From Virgibacillus necropolis (GTDB lineage Bacteria > Bacillota > Bacilli > Bacillales > Amphibacillaceae): a stretch of DNA of 64,000 nt. Location: NCBI RefSeq assembly GCF_002224365.1, contig NZ_CP022437.1:1488001-1552000 (forward strand), in the 5' to 3' direction. The notes beneath the pieces were generated by a model, which saw only the letters and a program-made list of their open reading frames with translations, made no database searches and had not been told where the DNA came from. The position numbers and the translations under genes were made by a program. Positions 1 to 10,371 of this stretch are shown here, one piece after another; positions within the stretch are counted from its first letter, which is position 1; each line of letters opens with the position of its first letter.

Positions 1-322
1 ACGAGAGATAAAACCTGATGGAATTATTTCCACAAGAGGAAATGTCATTGGATTAGCAAAGAAACAACAAATACTGGCAATTCAGCGTATTTTCTTGTTA
101 GATAGTTTAGCAATTGAGCATAACCGTGCCTTAATTGAACGTATCAAACCAGATTGTATTGAGGTTCTCCCTGGTTTAATACCGAGATTTATAAAAACCT
201 TTTCTCAAAAAACGTATACACCAATAATTGCCGGTGGACTGATTACCGAAAGAAAAGAAGTTGATGAAGCATTGGAAGCAGGTGCAATTGCTGTTTCAAC
301 ATCTAAAACAGATTTATGGTAA
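1..322 (+). CDS. glpP: GlpP glycerol-3-phosphate responsive antiterminator (3' part only)
   Basis: The window opens inside this gene; the readable frame starts at base 2 and gives about 106 C-terminal residues. They include a TIM-barrel-like end with K-P-D, E-V-L-P-G and the phosphate-loop-like I-A-G-G-L-I, followed by S-T-S. GlpP is an RNA-binding antiterminator that, with glycerol-3-phosphate, stops early termination of the glp leaders. A matching leader terminator and glpD follow directly, which supports the call. The 5' end lies outside the window. Confidence 0.85.
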   Translation, partial: REIKPDGIISTRGNVIGLAKKQQILAIQRIFLLDSLAIEHNRALIERIKPDCIEVLPGLIPRFIKTFSQKTYTPIIAGGLITERKEVDEALEAGAIAVSTSKTDLW

Positions 323-443
323 ATTGCTTGGAAGGCGTAGATGAAAGTAACGAATTATATAAAAAAAGAACTTTTTCCTTTTAGAAAAATATTCTTTATG
401 ATATGATGAATCTAAGTTAATAGTATTGGTCGGAGAGAAGGAG

Positions 444-493
444 AAACCACAAAACACTAATGTGTGCACATTAGTTTGTTTTGTGGTTTTTTT
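444..493 (+). terminator. Leader terminator of glpD, probable GlpP target
   Basis: A strong hairpin with arms AAACCACAAAAC and GTTTTGTGGTTT encloses a second inverted repeat (CTAATGTG / CACATTAG) and ends in a T-run. It lies about 85 bases before glpD and directly after glpP. This is the layout of Bacillus glpD leaders, where GlpP plus glycerol-3-phosphate lets polymerase read through. The RNA-binding role is inferred from position and family knowledge. Confidence 0.8.
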
Positions 494-576
494 ATATTCC
501 ACCGTACATGAATGCCTATTATTAGGGTAATTGTATAATTAGATGAAATTTCACATCGGATATAGGAGTGAATAAG

Positions 577-2238
577 ATGACCTTATTTTCAAGTCATAAG
601 CGAAACGATATCTATCAAAATTTAACAGAGCAACAATTAGATTTATTGGTAATTGGTGGCGGAATTACTGGTGCTGGAATCACATTAGACGCTGCTACAA
701 GAGGACTTCGAACAGGAATCATTGAAATGAACGATTTTGCAGCTGGAACGTCTAGTCGCTCTACCAAGCTTGTCCATGGTGGGTTACGTTATTTAAAGCA
801 ATTTGAAGTAAAAATGGTTGCAGAAGTTGGAAAAGAACGGGCGATTGTATATGAAAATGGACCACATGTGACAACACCTGAGTGGATGATGCTTCCCTTT
901 CATAAAGGAGGAAATTTTGGCCCATTAACTACTAATTTAGGACTAAGAGTATATGATTTCTTAGCCGGTGTAAAAAAGGATGAGCATAGAAAAATGTTTA
1001 GTCCAGCGGAAGCATTGAAACGTGAACCACTTATTAAAAAGGATGGACTAAAAGGCGCGGGATACTATGTAGAATATAAAACGGATGATGCTAGGTTAAC
1101 CATTGAAGTAATGAAAAAGGCAGTTCAACATGGAGCACATGCAATCAATTACGTGAAAGCAGTGGACTTTTTATATGACGAGGACAAAAAAATTAATGGT
1201 GTCCTTGTGGAAGATCAGCTTACAGGTGAAAAACGAAAGGTCTATGCAAAAAAGGTAGTGAATGCAGGAGGACCGTGGGTAGATGTTCTTCGTGAAATTG
1301 ACGGATCCAAAAAAGGTAAAACACTTCACTTAACAAAAGGGGTACACCTTGTATTTTCTCAAGAACAATTTCCATTACAACAAGCAATTTATTTTGATAC
1401 ACCAGATAGCCGGATGATTTTTGCCATCCCACGTAATAACAAGACATATGTTGGGACAACGGATACTACCTATGAGGGAGATATTGAGCATCCAACTATG
1501 ACGGAGGATGATCGCGATTACTTAATTCAAGCCATTAATTATATGTTTCCATCCCTTACTATGACGGTAGAAGATGTTGAATCCAGCTGGGCGGGGTTAA
1601 GACCACTGATATCAGAAGAGGGGAAAAATCCTGATGAAATCTCACGAAAAGACGAAATTTTTATCTCTAATTCAGGTTTACTTTCAATGGCTGGTGGCAA
1701 GCTCACTGGATACCGGAAAATGGCTGAACATGCGGTAAACACGGTTGTTGACCAGTTGCAAAAAGAGGAACATATTATGTATACGAAATCAGAAACGCAT
1801 AACTTGCCAATTTCTGGTGGAGAAGTTGGTGGATCGAAAGGATTTGCAGCGTTTAAAAAGTTGAAAATTGCTGAAGCTGTTGGATTGGGAATCAAGGAAG
1901 AAACAGCTGAATTACTCGTTCAAAAGTACGGTGCGAATACAGATGTATTATTCTCCTTTTACGAAAATAAACAAGCAGAAGCGAAACAAGCAAGTATTGA
2001 TCCAATCGTCTTTGCAGAACTTTTGTATGGCATCGAACAAGAATTGGTTTACAAGCCAGTTGATTTCTTTATTCGAAGAACCGGAGCATTATACTTTGAT
2101 ATTGAATGGGTTCGAGCACATAAAGATTCAGTGATCAACTATATGGCTGTTACCCTAGGATGGTCAGATGAACAGAAACATGAATATATCGTGGAGCTAG
2201 ATAAATTGTTGCATGAAGCAGTAACACCGGTGAACTAG
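577..2238 (+). CDS. glpD: Aerobic glycerol-3-phosphate dehydrogenase
   Basis: FAD enzyme that oxidises sn-glycerol-3-phosphate to dihydroxyacetone phosphate at the membrane and passes electrons to quinone. The dinucleotide fold G-G-G-I-T-G is at residues 27-32, followed by the family's R-S-T-K-L-V-H-G-G-L-R-Y-L segment; the length of 553 residues is normal. A GTG lies 9 bases upstream in frame, but AGGAG at 563-567 fits ATG 577 with good spacing and abuts the GTG, so 577 is chosen. It is controlled by the upstream leader terminator and followed by its own terminator. Confidence 0.96.
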   Translation: MTLFSSHKRNDIYQNLTEQQLDLLVIGGGITGAGITLDAATRGLRTGIIEMNDFAAGTSSRSTKLVHGGLRYLKQFEVKMVAEVGKERAIVYENGPHVTTPEWMMLPFHKGGNFGPLTTNLGLRVYDFLAGVKKDEHRKMFSPAEALKREPLIKKDGLKGAGYYVEYKTDDARLTIEVMKKAVQHGAHAINYVKAVDFLYDEDKKINGVLVEDQLTGEKRKVYAKKVVNAGGPWVDVLREIDGSKKGKTLHLTKGVHLVFSQEQFPLQQAIYFDTPDSRMIFAIPRNNKTYVGTTDTTYEGDIEHPTMTEDDRDYLIQAINYMFPSLTMTVEDVESSWAGLRPLISEEGKNPDEISRKDEIFISNSGLLSMAGGKLTGYRKMAEHAVNTVVDQLQKEEHIMYTKSETHNLPISGGEVGGSKGFAAFKKLKIAEAVGLGIKEETAELLVQKYGANTDVLFSFYENKQAEAKQASIDPIVFAELLYGIEQELVYKPVDFFIRRTGALYFDIEWVRAHKDSVINYMAVTLGWSDEQKHEYIVELDKLLHEAVTPVN

Positions 2239-2239
2239 T

Positions 2240-2284
2240 AAAAAGACTCTAATCCGAATTGGTCTTCGATTAGAGTCTTTTTAC
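2240..2284 (+). terminator. Rho-independent terminator of glpD
   Basis: A 15-bp inverted repeat (AAAAAGACTCTAATC / GATTAGAGTCTTTTT) starts right after the glpD stop codon. The right arm ends in a T-run. Confidence 0.9.
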
Positions 2285-2433
2285 TGCGATGACGAGACTG
2301 GATTACTGCTGAAACTCAAAAATGCTGATGAACAAGCGAAAGTTGCTGACGTAAAAGTCTACCCATCTATAATTCCGCTTATATGTATGGTATAATTTGT
2401 TTCGATATGTTTCGACATTGAAGGGGGATAACC

Positions 2434-3438
2434 ATGCAGGAAGTAAAAAGTAAAAAAATTAATAGAAAAACAAATAACGTTATCCCGTTTATTCCTGAAG
2501 GTGAATTTTATTTTACTAAAGGTGTAGAAGCCTTTCAAAAAAGAAAATTTGATGTTGCTGTTAAATGGATGAAGAAGGCGGTTGAGTTTGCTCCGAAAGA
2601 GCCGTTGTACCAATGCCAATTATCAATCGTCTATACAGAAATAGGCGCTTACCACGCTGCAAACCAAGTATTAACAAAGGTGTTGCAATTTACAGGTGAC
2701 GAATATACGGATTGTTATTATCTATTAGCCAATAATTATGCACATTTAGGCTTGTTAAATGATGCAAAAAAATATGTTGAATCATACCTTAATAATGAGC
2801 CCGATGGTGATTTCCATGAGGAGGCACATAGTTTACTAGAAATGCTTGATATTGATGACAGTGATGAAGATGAGTGGGATATGGATGAAGAGGATGAGCT
2901 ACTCATTTATCAGGAAACTGTTTTTAATCATATGGAAAACATGGAATGGGATAAAGTTTTACCGTTGTTAGAAGAAATGATGACACTTTTTCCAGAACAT
3001 AAAATGATTGAGCATGATTATACGCAAGCATTATTTTATAACGGATTTCAAGAAGATGCTATCAAGATGGAATTGGATGCTTTAACGGAAGATCCAAACG
3101 ACTTGTGTTCTCATACAAATTTAGCAATTTATTACTTTGAACGTGATAATAAGGAATATACTAACCATATTCAGGCATTACTAAATGTATACTCTATTCA
3201 TGAACAACTGAAATTAAAAATTGCAACAACCTTAGCTCGGACTAAATTTTACCAAGAAGCATATAAACGATTTAAGACGTTGTCAAAAGGGAGATTAAAG
3301 GGCCACCCATCCTACTATCGCTGGTTCAGTATTGCCGCATTTCATATTGGTGAGACTGATAAGGCGAAAAAGTTATGGGATGAAGGGTGCAAACTTCATT
3401 CTTCATTAAAAAGAGAAACACATCCATGTAAGCTTTAA
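2434..3438 (+). CDS. yvcD: Tetratricopeptide-repeat protein, YvcD-like
   Basis: A 334-residue protein of helical repeats. TPR-like motifs (for example E-F-Y-F-T-K-G-V-E-A-F-Q-K and D-C-Y-Y-L-L-A-N-N-Y-A-H-L-G) run through the first half, an acidic linker (D-D-S-D-E-D-E-W-D-M-D-E-E-D-E) lies near residues 145-160, and more repeats follow. No signal peptide or membrane segment is seen, so it is probably cytoplasmic. Its place just before trxB and the yvcI-crh block matches YvcD of Bacillus, whose function is poorly defined. TPRs suggest a protein-binding scaffold. RBS GAAGGGGG precedes the ATG. Confidence 0.8.
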   Translation: MQEVKSKKINRKTNNVIPFIPEGEFYFTKGVEAFQKRKFDVAVKWMKKAVEFAPKEPLYQCQLSIVYTEIGAYHAANQVLTKVLQFTGDEYTDCYYLLANNYAHLGLLNDAKKYVESYLNNEPDGDFHEEAHSLLEMLDIDDSDEDEWDMDEEDELLIYQETVFNHMENMEWDKVLPLLEEMMTLFPEHKMIEHDYTQALFYNGFQEDAIKMELDALTEDPNDLCSHTNLAIYYFERDNKEYTNHIQALLNVYSIHEQLKLKIATTLARTKFYQEAYKRFKTLSKGRLKGHPSYYRWFSIAAFHIGETDKAKKLWDEGCKLHSSLKRETHPCKL

Positions 3439-3511
3439 GTGAGCAGAACACTAGACGTACTAGTTCGCTTCTTATAGTATATAAATGGTTTAAAAATAAC
3501 TATAACTGTAA

Positions 3512-4480
<969 letters not shown>

Positions 4481-4637
4481 ACAGGTAATGAATAAGAATT
4501 TCGCATTAGTTCTGAGCGATGATCCAAGACTTTTTATAAAGTAATTACTTTTTAACGCTGTTGTAACACATTCGAAATAATTTTAGGGTACAATATAATT
4601 AACTAATTGACCCCCTTTTAATAGATAAATTAGTTTT

Positions 4638-4673
4638 ATGCACAGGTGAATCGCACCTGTGCATCTTTTTTTG
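4638..4673 (+). terminator. Terminator between trxB and yvcI
   Basis: A perfect 11-bp inverted repeat (ATGCACAGGTG / CACCTGTGCAT) is followed by CTTTTTTTG. It closes the trxB unit; the rest of the 4481-4937 gap holds a repeat element. Confidence 0.8.
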
Positions 4674-4777
4674 TTTTTCCATGATAAAAGGTTGTCCAAA
4701 CCTGTCGAAAAAATATAGAACTATAATTCACAAACATATCCTTGTTGGTTTGAATTCTTTCATTGTATAATAGAATA

Positions 4778-4900
4778 GAAAGCGGAACGGGCTTGCTTAA
4801 CGGTGAAATGCGTAAGCAAGAGACCGTAGAGCACACGTGCTAAGTGCTCGGAGTGTCTATTGCTTACGTCACGAACCGCTAGCCCGTGCAGCTAGACAAG
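4778..4900. repeat. Intergenic repeat, family C (copy 1)
   Basis: A GC-richer block between trxB and the Nudix gene that begins near AAGCGGAACGGGCTTGC and ends CCCGTGCAGCTAGACA, with internal inverted segments around GCTTAC / GTAAGC. Its end (GCAGCTAGACA) matches the end of the larger block at 13681-13946 (GGAGCTAGACA). Repeats with such ends are common between Bacillaceae genes; no coding is seen. Confidence 0.55.
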
Positions 4901-4937
4901 AAAGCAACTATCCTCTTCAGAAAGAGGTGTTATTGAT

Positions 4938-5402
4938 ATGCAACGCGTTACGAATTGTATTTTAATCCAACACAATAAAGTTTTATTACTAAAAAAGCCC
5001 AGACGTGGTTGGTACGCGATTCCTGGTGGCAAGATGGAGCCAGGTGAATCCATAAAGGAATCAGTAGTACGAGAATATCGAGAAGAGACATCTTTACATT
5101 TACAAAATCCAGAGCTTGCGGGAGCATTTACATTTACTGTTCACAACGCGGGTGAAGAGATTAAGGAATGGATGATGTTTACCTTTGTTTGTAATGTATC
5201 TAAAGGTGAGCTAACGGAACATTGTGATGAAGGCATTCTTGAATGGGTGGCACAGGAACATGTACATGAACTACCAATGGCCGAAGGGGATAGAAAAATC
5301 TTTGAGCATGTCTTATCTAAAAGCGGTATGTTGTATGGATCTTTTTCTTATACAAACGATTATGATTTACTTGATATGCGATTAGATCCGTCTACACCAT
5401 AG
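4938..5402 (+). CDS. yvcI: Nudix hydrolase, YvcI (8-oxo-dGTP diphosphatase type)
   Basis: A 154-residue Nudix protein. The Nudix box spans about residues 31-52, with G-G-K-M-E-P-G-E and the metal-binding R-E-Y-R-E-E-T. The family hydrolyses nucleoside diphosphates linked to another moiety; the exact substrate cannot be read from sequence. It is the first gene of the conserved block yvcI-rapZ-yvcK-whiA-crh. The stop codon is 13 bases from the rapZ start, with the rapZ ribosome site between, so the two are co-transcribed. Confidence 0.9.
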   Translation: MQRVTNCILIQHNKVLLLKKPRRGWYAIPGGKMEPGESIKESVVREYREETSLHLQNPELAGAFTFTVHNAGEEIKEWMMFTFVCNVSKGELTEHCDEGILEWVAQEHVHELPMAEGDRKIFEHVLSKSGMLYGSFSYTNDYDLLDMRLDPSTP

Positions 5403-5415
5403 GGGAGGTTATATA

Positions 5416-6306
5416 ATGCCAGAGAATGAACAAGAGACAAAATTAGTAATCATTACAGGCATGTCTGGTGCTGGAAAAACGGTCGCCGTACAAAGCTTTG
5501 AAGATTTAGGATATTACTGCGTCGATAATCTTCCACCAGCCTTACTACCAAAATTTCTTGAATTAATGAGAGATGCAACGAATAATATTCGTAAAGTGGC
5601 ACTTGTTATGGATCTACGGGGACGAGAGTTTTTTGATTCATTATTTGAAGCACTTGATATTCTTGGTGAAGAAGAATGGTTACAAGAACATATTTTGTTT
5701 CTAGATGCGAAGAACGAAGAGTTAGTGACAAGATATAAAGAAACAAGGCGCTCTCATCCCCTGGCAGTTGGGGGATTACCACTTGACGGAATTCAACAAG
5801 AACGAATTATTATTGATGAACTACGCGGGAGAGCTCAACGAATTATTGATACAACGAATCTAAAGCCTAGAGAACTAAGAGAAAGAATATTAAAAGCATA
5901 CACAGATGTTAAACAAGAAATTTTTTCTGTTCACATGGTTTCCTTTGGCTTCAAATATGGTGTGCCGATCGATGCGGACTTAGTGTTTGATGTCAGGTTT
6001 TTGCCAAACCCACATTATGTAACACATATGCAGCCATTAACAGGTTTAAACCCAGAGGTATCTTCCTATGTATTTAAATGGTCAGACACGCAAAAATTTA
6101 ATGAAAAAGTTTTAGACTTACTGCAATTTATGCTTCCACAATATAAAAAAGAGGGTAAATCCCAACTAGTTGTTGCGATTGGTTGTACTGGTGGTCAGCA
6201 TCGATCAGTTGCAATTTCTGAGTACTTTGCTAAAAAACTCTCATCAAATTATATAACACATATTAGCCATCGGGATATCGACAAACGAAAAGGGAAGTCT
6301 GTATGA
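5416..6306 (+). CDS. rapZ: RapZ/YvcJ nucleotide-binding protein
   Basis: P-loop protein of 296 residues with Walker A G-M-S-G-A-G-K-T at residues 15-22 and the C-terminal C-T-G-G-Q-H-R-S-V motif typical of the RapZ family. In E. coli RapZ senses glucosamine-6-phosphate; in Bacillus the homologue YvcJ has ATPase/GTPase activity and affects competence. RBS AGGGGAGG. The stop overlaps the yvcK start by 4 bases, which implies translational coupling. Confidence 0.93.
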   Translation: MPENEQETKLVIITGMSGAGKTVAVQSFEDLGYYCVDNLPPALLPKFLELMRDATNNIRKVALVMDLRGREFFDSLFEALDILGEEEWLQEHILFLDAKNEELVTRYKETRRSHPLAVGGLPLDGIQQERIIIDELRGRAQRIIDTTNLKPRELRERILKAYTDVKQEIFSVHMVSFGFKYGVPIDADLVFDVRFLPNPHYVTHMQPLTGLNPEVSSYVFKWSDTQKFNEKVLDLLQFMLPQYKKEGKSQLVVAIGCTGGQHRSVAISEYFAKKLSSNYITHISHRDIDKRKGKSV

Positions 6307-7262
6307 CAGAAGAAACTGACCCAAGAATAGTTGTTATCGGTGGAGGAACTGGTATGCCAGTTTTACTCAGGGGATTAAAAGACCTGCCTATTCGTTTAGC
6401 CGCATTAGTAACCGTTTCCGATGATGGAGGAAGTACAGGTAGAATACGGAGCGACATGGCTATTCCTGCACCTGGTGATATACGTAACGTAATTGCTGCA
6501 TTGTCTGATGCTGAACCAATGTTACTTGAGTTATTCCAGCATCGATTCGCAAATGGAGATGGTCTAATTGGTCATTCCATGGGAAATCTTTTACTTGCTG
6601 CTATGACTTCAATAACAGGTAATTTTTATACAGGAATTAAAGAAATATCCCGAGTTTTTAATGTGAAAGGAAAAGTTTATCCAATTTCAAATGAAAATTT
6701 GACGTTGCACGCAGAAATGGAAGATGGATCAATAATTATTGGAGAGTCGAGTATCCCTCGCGCTAACAAACGAATTAAGCGTGTGTTTTTGAGTCCAGAA
6801 TATATTAACCCTTTACCAAATGCAATTCACGCCATTGAAAATGCTGATCTTATAGTCGTTTCTCCTGGTAGTTTGTATACGAGTATACTTCCGAATATGA
6901 TCATTCCTAAAATTGATGATGCTGTTCGTTCATCAAAGGCAAAAGTGGTATACGTTTGTAATGTGATGACACAAGAAGGGGAGACGACGGGTTACACCGC
7001 CTCTGAACACGTAAAGGCTATTACTGATCATGTTGGTGAAGGTTTCTTAGACGCCATTGTTGTGCATAATGAACCTATTAAAAAAACAGTTCGTGATATA
7101 TACGCAGAAGAAAATGCTGAGCCAGTTATCTATGACACGGATCGTCTTCTTGAAATGGGGATTCGTATTATTGAGGGCGATATCATTAACTATGATCAAA
7201 CGACAATTAGACATGACACACATAAGATTGCTAATTTATTACTATCCATGCTTAAGGAATAG
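6303..7262 (+). CDS. yvcK: YvcK gluconeogenesis factor (CofD-like)
   Basis: A 319-residue UPF0052/CofD-like protein. It has an N-terminal G-G-G-T-G-M-P nucleotide-binding motif, then [11 protein letters not shown] and P-A-P-G-D-I-R-N. In B. subtilis YvcK binds UDP-sugars and is needed for growth and shape on gluconeogenic carbon. It overlaps rapZ and is followed by whiA within about 40 bases. Confidence 0.93.
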   Translation: MTEETDPRIVVIGGGTGMPVLLRGLKDLPIRLAALVTVSDDGGSTGRIRSDMAIPAPGDIRNVIAALSDAEPMLLELFQHRFANGDGLIGHSMGNLLLAAMTSITGNFYTGIKEISRVFNVKGKVYPISNENLTLHAEMEDGSIIIGESSIPRANKRIKRVFLSPEYINPLPNAIHAIENADLIVVSPGSLYTSILPNMIIPKIDDAVRSSKAKVVYVCNVMTQEGETTGYTASEHVKAITDHVGEGFLDAIVVHNEPIKKTVRDIYAEENAEPVIYDTDRLLEMGIRIIEGDIINYDQTTIRHDTHKIANLLLSMLKE

Positions 7263-7305
7263 CAATAACAACCTCAGGGGCTAGTATAAAGGGGAGGTGA
7301 CAGGG

Positions 7306-8256
7306 TTGTCTTTTGCATCCGAAATTAAGAAGGAACTAACTTCAATAGAAGTAGATTCATGTTGCACGTTTGCCGAGCTTTCCGCGTTGATCCGAATGAA
7401 CGGAGCAATATCTGTATCTAAACAAGAATATTTACTTGATGTACAAACAGAAAATGCTGCAATTGCACGTAGAATTTATACATTAATAAAATCACAATAT
7501 GATATACCAGTGGAGTTGTTAGTTAGACGCAAAATGAAATTGAAAAAGAATAATGTATATATCGTTCGGATGAAAGAGAAGGTTAGAAAGCTGTTATCAG
7601 ACCTTGATATTTTACAAGAACCCTATACATTCGTTCGTAGTATTTCATCAACCTATATCAAAAAGTCATGCTGTAAAAAGGCTTATTTACGTGGTGCATT
7701 CCTTGCAGGTGGATCGATAAACAATCCGGAGACCTCTTCGTACCATTTAGAAATATTTAATTTCTATCAGGAACATAATGATGCACTATGTGATTTACTA
7801 AACAAGTTCAATCTTAGTGCTAGAAAACTGGAACGGAAAAGTGGTTTTATAACCTATATTAAAGAAGCGGAGAAAATGACCAAGTTTTTAAGTATAATTG
7901 GTGCTCATAATGCATTATTTAAATTTGAAGATGTTCGTATTATTCGTGATATGCGAAATTCCGTTAATCGAATTGTTAACTGTGAAACAGCTAATTTAAA
8001 TAAAACAATTGGTGCAGCCTTTAGACAAATTGAAAATATAAAATTGATCGATCAAAAAGTCGGGTTAGAGGAACTACCAGATAAATTAAAAGAAATAGCT
8101 GAATTACGTGTTCAACATGAAGACATTTCGTTGAAAGAGCTTGGTGAATTAGTTACAACTGGTAAAATATCAAAGTCAGGTGTTAATCATCGGCTAAAGA
8201 AAATAGATCAATATGCCGATAAGATACGAAATGGTGAAATGGGAATTAAGAAGTAG
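7306..8256 (+). CDS. whiA: WhiA, DNA-binding protein
   Basis: A 316-residue protein with an N-terminal LAGLIDADG-like domain ([10 protein letters not shown] near the middle) and a C-terminal helix-turn-helix (L-K-E-L-G-E-L ... [10 protein letters not shown]). WhiA acts in cell division and chromosome segregation in Bacillus. A GTG lies 9 bases upstream, but GGGGAGGTGA at 7291-7300 fits TTG 7306 and gives the usual M-S-F-A-S-E start. Confidence 0.94.
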   Translation: MSFASEIKKELTSIEVDSCCTFAELSALIRMNGAISVSKQEYLLDVQTENAAIARRIYTLIKSQYDIPVELLVRRKMKLKKNNVYIVRMKEKVRKLLSDLDILQEPYTFVRSISSTYIKKSCCKKAYLRGAFLAGGSINNPETSSYHLEIFNFYQEHNDALCDLLNKFNLSARKLERKSGFITYIKEAEKMTKFLSIIGAHNALFKFEDVRIIRDMRNSVNRIVNCETANLNKTIGAAFRQIENIKLIDQKVGLEELPDKLKEIAELRVQHEDISLKELGELVTTGKISKSGVNHRLKKIDQYADKIRNGEMGIKK

Positions 8257-8347
8257 AAAAGTAGAATAGATGAAAGCGCAGATGTAAATTTGCGCTTCAG
8301 ATCGACCGGTTAATGAATACGCTTACAATAGAAGGGAGAATGATGAC

Positions 8348-8608
8348 TTGATTGAGAGAGTAGTGAAAATCAAGCTTGAAACAGGTCTGCAATCGAGACC
8401 TGCTGCGCATTTTGTGCAGGAAGCCAATCGGTATACGGCTCATTTATTTCTTGAAAAAGATGGGAAACGTATAAATGCCAAAAGTATTATGGGTTTGATG
8501 AGCCTTGCGGTTGGCTCGGGGGAGACAGTAACTTTAATCGCGGATGGTACAGATGAGGAAATTGCACTTAATGAACTAGAAACACTTGTATCAAATAAAT
8601 ATAAATAA
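8348..8608 (+). CDS. crh: Crh, HPr-like catabolite repression protein
   Basis: An 86-residue HPr paralogue. Gln15 replaces the catalytic His15 of HPr, so it cannot pass phosphate in the PTS, while regulatory Ser46 (A-K-S-I-M-G-L) is kept. Crh-Ser46-P is a CcpA cofactor. The start is a TTG behind GGGAG. It is last in the yvcI-crh block and is followed by a terminator shared with clpP. Confidence 0.95.
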   Translation: MIERVVKIKLETGLQSRPAAHFVQEANRYTAHLFLEKDGKRINAKSIMGLMSLAVGSGETVTLIADGTDEEIALNELETLVSNKYK

Positions 8609-8642
8609 CCCCCTGCCAAGGACAGGGAGTTATTGTTTTTTT
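8606..8642. terminator. Terminator between convergent crh and clpP
   Basis: A hairpin (AACCCCCTG / CAGGGAGTT) with flanking A/T runs fills the space between the two convergent stop codons. Confidence 0.8.
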
Positions 8643-8643
8643 C

Positions 8644-9237
8644 TTATTTCTTATCTGTGTTTCTAGTCAAAACTTTATCGATTAAACCGTAATCCACAGC
8701 TTTATCAGCCGTCATAAAGTTATCACGATCAGTATCTCTTGCGATCACATCAATTGATTGACCACTGCGCTCAGCAAGGATTTCATTGATTTTTTCACGC
8801 ATTTGAATGATACGTTTCGCATGAATTTCAATATCAGATGCCTGGCCTTGTGTACCGCCAAGTGGTTGGTGAATCATGACTTCACTATTTGGAAGCGCAT
8901 AACGTTTACCTTTTTCACCTGCGACTAATAAAAATGCCCCCATTGAAGCTGCCATTCCGGTACAGATGGTTGAGACGTTTGCTTTAATGTATTGCATCGT
9001 GTCATAAATAGCCATTCCCGCTGTGATAGAACCACCTGGTGAGTTAATGTATAGTGAAATGTCTTTGTCAGGATCTTCTGCTTCTAAAAATAGTAGTTGA
9101 GCCACTATTGAGTTCGCTACGTTGTCGTCGATTGCACTTCCTAGCATGATTACTCGGTCTTTAAGTAAACGTGAATAGATATCATATGCACGTTCCCCGC
9201 GATTTGTCTGTTCAATAACTGTTGGTATTAAATTCAT
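8644..9237 (-). CDS. clpP: ATP-dependent Clp protease proteolytic subunit
   Basis: A 197-residue serine protease that forms the tetradecameric ClpP chamber and works with ClpX/ClpC. The catalytic Ser is in G-M-A-A-S-M-G (about residue 98), the His in M-I-H-Q-P (about 123), and the Asp follows in the expected C-terminal region. The start ATG is preceded by AAGGAGG. Its promoter is overlapped by a CtsR operator, so it belongs to the heat-shock regulon. Confidence 0.97.
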   Translation of the reverse strand: MNLIPTVIEQTNRGERAYDIYSRLLKDRVIMLGSAIDDNVANSIVAQLLFLEAEDPDKDISLYINSPGGSITAGMAIYDTMQYIKANVSTICTGMAASMGAFLLVAGEKGKRYALPNSEVMIHQPLGGTQGQASDIEIHAKRIIQMREKINEILAERSGQSIDVIARDTDRDNFMTADKAVDYGLIDKVLTRNTDKK

Positions 9238-9291
9238 GGATATTTCCTCCTTTATTTATTCAAACTATATCCAGTTTGATTGGATAATTTT

Positions 9292-9321
9292 ATGATAACT
9301 AATAGGTCAAAAAAGGTCAAA
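9292..9321 (-). promoter_or_regulatory. clpP promoter with CtsR operator
   Basis: The plus strand carries GGTCAAAAAAGGTCAAA at 9305-9321, an exact match to the CtsR heptad repeat (RGTCAAA-NAN-RGTCAAA). Read on the minus strand, TTGACC (plus 9315-9320) and TATCAT (9292-9297) form a sigma-A promoter with a 17-base spacer, so bound CtsR would cover the -35 region. The remaining space to 9524 shows nothing I recognise. Confidence 0.9.
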
Positions 9322-9524
9322 CGTAAACATTCAGCTTTGATCATAAAATTCACTTTCTCCATCTTTCCCATTATGAATTATATTAAACCATTAGGATAAA
9401 ATTCAAGAAAGTTCGTTTCAAATAGGGCTATGACTAGGAAGATCAGAATAATCAATTACCGAACCCTGAAAACAATTATCTAAGGCAGAAAAAAAGATTG
9501 AAAGACCTGACCTGAAAAAAGTAC

Positions 9525-9553
9525 TTGTTTGTTTTCTCTAGTAACGTTATAAT
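9525..9553 (+). promoter_or_regulatory. Promoter of tRNA-Arg
   Basis: TTGTTT at 9525-9530 and TATAAT at 9548-9553 are separated by 17 bases and lie 33 bases upstream of the tRNA. Confidence 0.6.
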
Positions 9554-9586
9554 AACCTATGTGTCAAAAGTAGAATTTAGTAACAC

Positions 9587-9659
9587 GCGCCCATAGCTCA
9601 GGGGATAGAGCATTGGTTTCCGGTACCAAGGGTCGGGGGTTCAAATCCCTCTGGGTGCA
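9587..9659 (+). tRNA. tRNA-Arg (anticodon CCG)
   Basis: A 73-nt cloverleaf. The acceptor GCGCCCA pairs with TGGGTGC; the D arm contains AGCTCAGGGGATAGAGC; the anticodon stem TTGGT/ACCAA has loop TTCCGGT with anticodon CCG; the T arm is GGGGG-TTCAAAT-CCCTC. The CCA end is not encoded. It reads CGG codons. Confidence 0.95.
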
Positions 9660-9671
9660 CTTATAGCATAT

Positions 9672-9720
9672 AAAAGACAAGGAACGTGGCAATTATTATA
9701 TCGCTCCCTTGTCTTTTTTT
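9672..9720 (+). terminator. Terminator of tRNA-Arg
   Basis: AAAAGACAAGG pairs with CCTTGTCTTTT and is followed by T residues, just after the tRNA. Confidence 0.85.
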
Positions 9721-9771
9721 ATATTAAGGCTGTTTTCTAGAAGATTGTTGTTTTTGACACAAAGTCTATAG

Positions 9772-10156
9772 ACTACGACGTAAGTGCTGGTTGATTTCCG
9801 CTGCGGGCAGTCGCGCACCTTAGGGCGGCTGGTGAGCCTCCTCGTGCTCCGCACTGCGGGGTCTCACCTATGCCTATCCTCCCGCAGGAGTCGACTGCCC
9901 TCCGCTCCAATCAACTGCCATAAATTGAAGGCTATTTTATAATAAAAGCAACCAGTGATAAAGTAAATTAAATTTTTAAGCACAAACCCAGTGAAGGAAA
10001 TCCACGGAGACTCCTGTGGGAAAGCGAAGACGATGAGACCCCGCAGAGAGCGGTCTTTGCGATCGAGGAGGCTCATCGCGAGCCCACGGAAAGCGAAGTG
10101 GATTTCCGGAACGATTGACCAACCACCAAAACCAGCAATTACGTCGCATTTTATAT
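9772..10156. repeat. Large palindromic repeat, family A (copy 1)
   Basis: About 385 bases between the tRNA and the kinase-like gene. The left end ACTACGACGTAA is a decayed form of the right end TTACGTCGCATTTTATAT. Inside are two GC-rich palindromic halves built on GAGGAGGCTCA, GACTCCTG(C/T)GGG and CGGAAAGCG. It is the same element as 40441-40830 in the opposite orientation. Open frames inside it are by-products of its composition. Confidence 0.85.
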
Positions 10157-10203
10157 CAACTTCGGTGGTATGAACAACAAACTATACGAATACAGCCTAT
10201 ATT

Positions 10204-10240
10204 AAAAAGAGTGTGAGGAAAATTTTCTTTACACTCTTTC
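10204..10240 (+). terminator. Hairpin with T-rich end
   Basis: AAAGAGTGT and ACACTCTTT form a stem-loop in an otherwise empty stretch after the family A repeat. The gene it would serve is unclear. Confidence 0.5.
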
Positions 10241-10333
10241 TATCACTCTAGTTGTATAACCCTCAAAGTAATGAACATGCCCCTCCACCATCGTTTGGCT
10301 GCGCGTTTTGAATCGATGACTTTAGAATAGAGG

Positions 10334-10371
10334 AAAAAACCACAGTAGTGAAATCACTATTGTGGTTTTTT
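10334..10371. terminator. Bidirectional terminator after the kinase-like gene
   Basis: An imperfect inverted repeat (AAACCACAGTAGTG / CACTATTGTGGTTT) has A-run and T-run flanks on both sides and touches the end of the minus-strand gene. Confidence 0.8.

Noticed and set aside
8348-8608. HPr with a lost catalytic His
   Set aside because: Gln15 with Ser46 is the standard pattern of Crh, and the gene is in the usual crh position.
9864-10173. Open frames of 60-70 codons on both strands near 9.9-10.2 kb (and similar at 40.3-40.9 kb)
   Set aside because: They lie inside the GC-rich palindromic family A repeats, have no ribosome site, and recur only because the repeat recurs.
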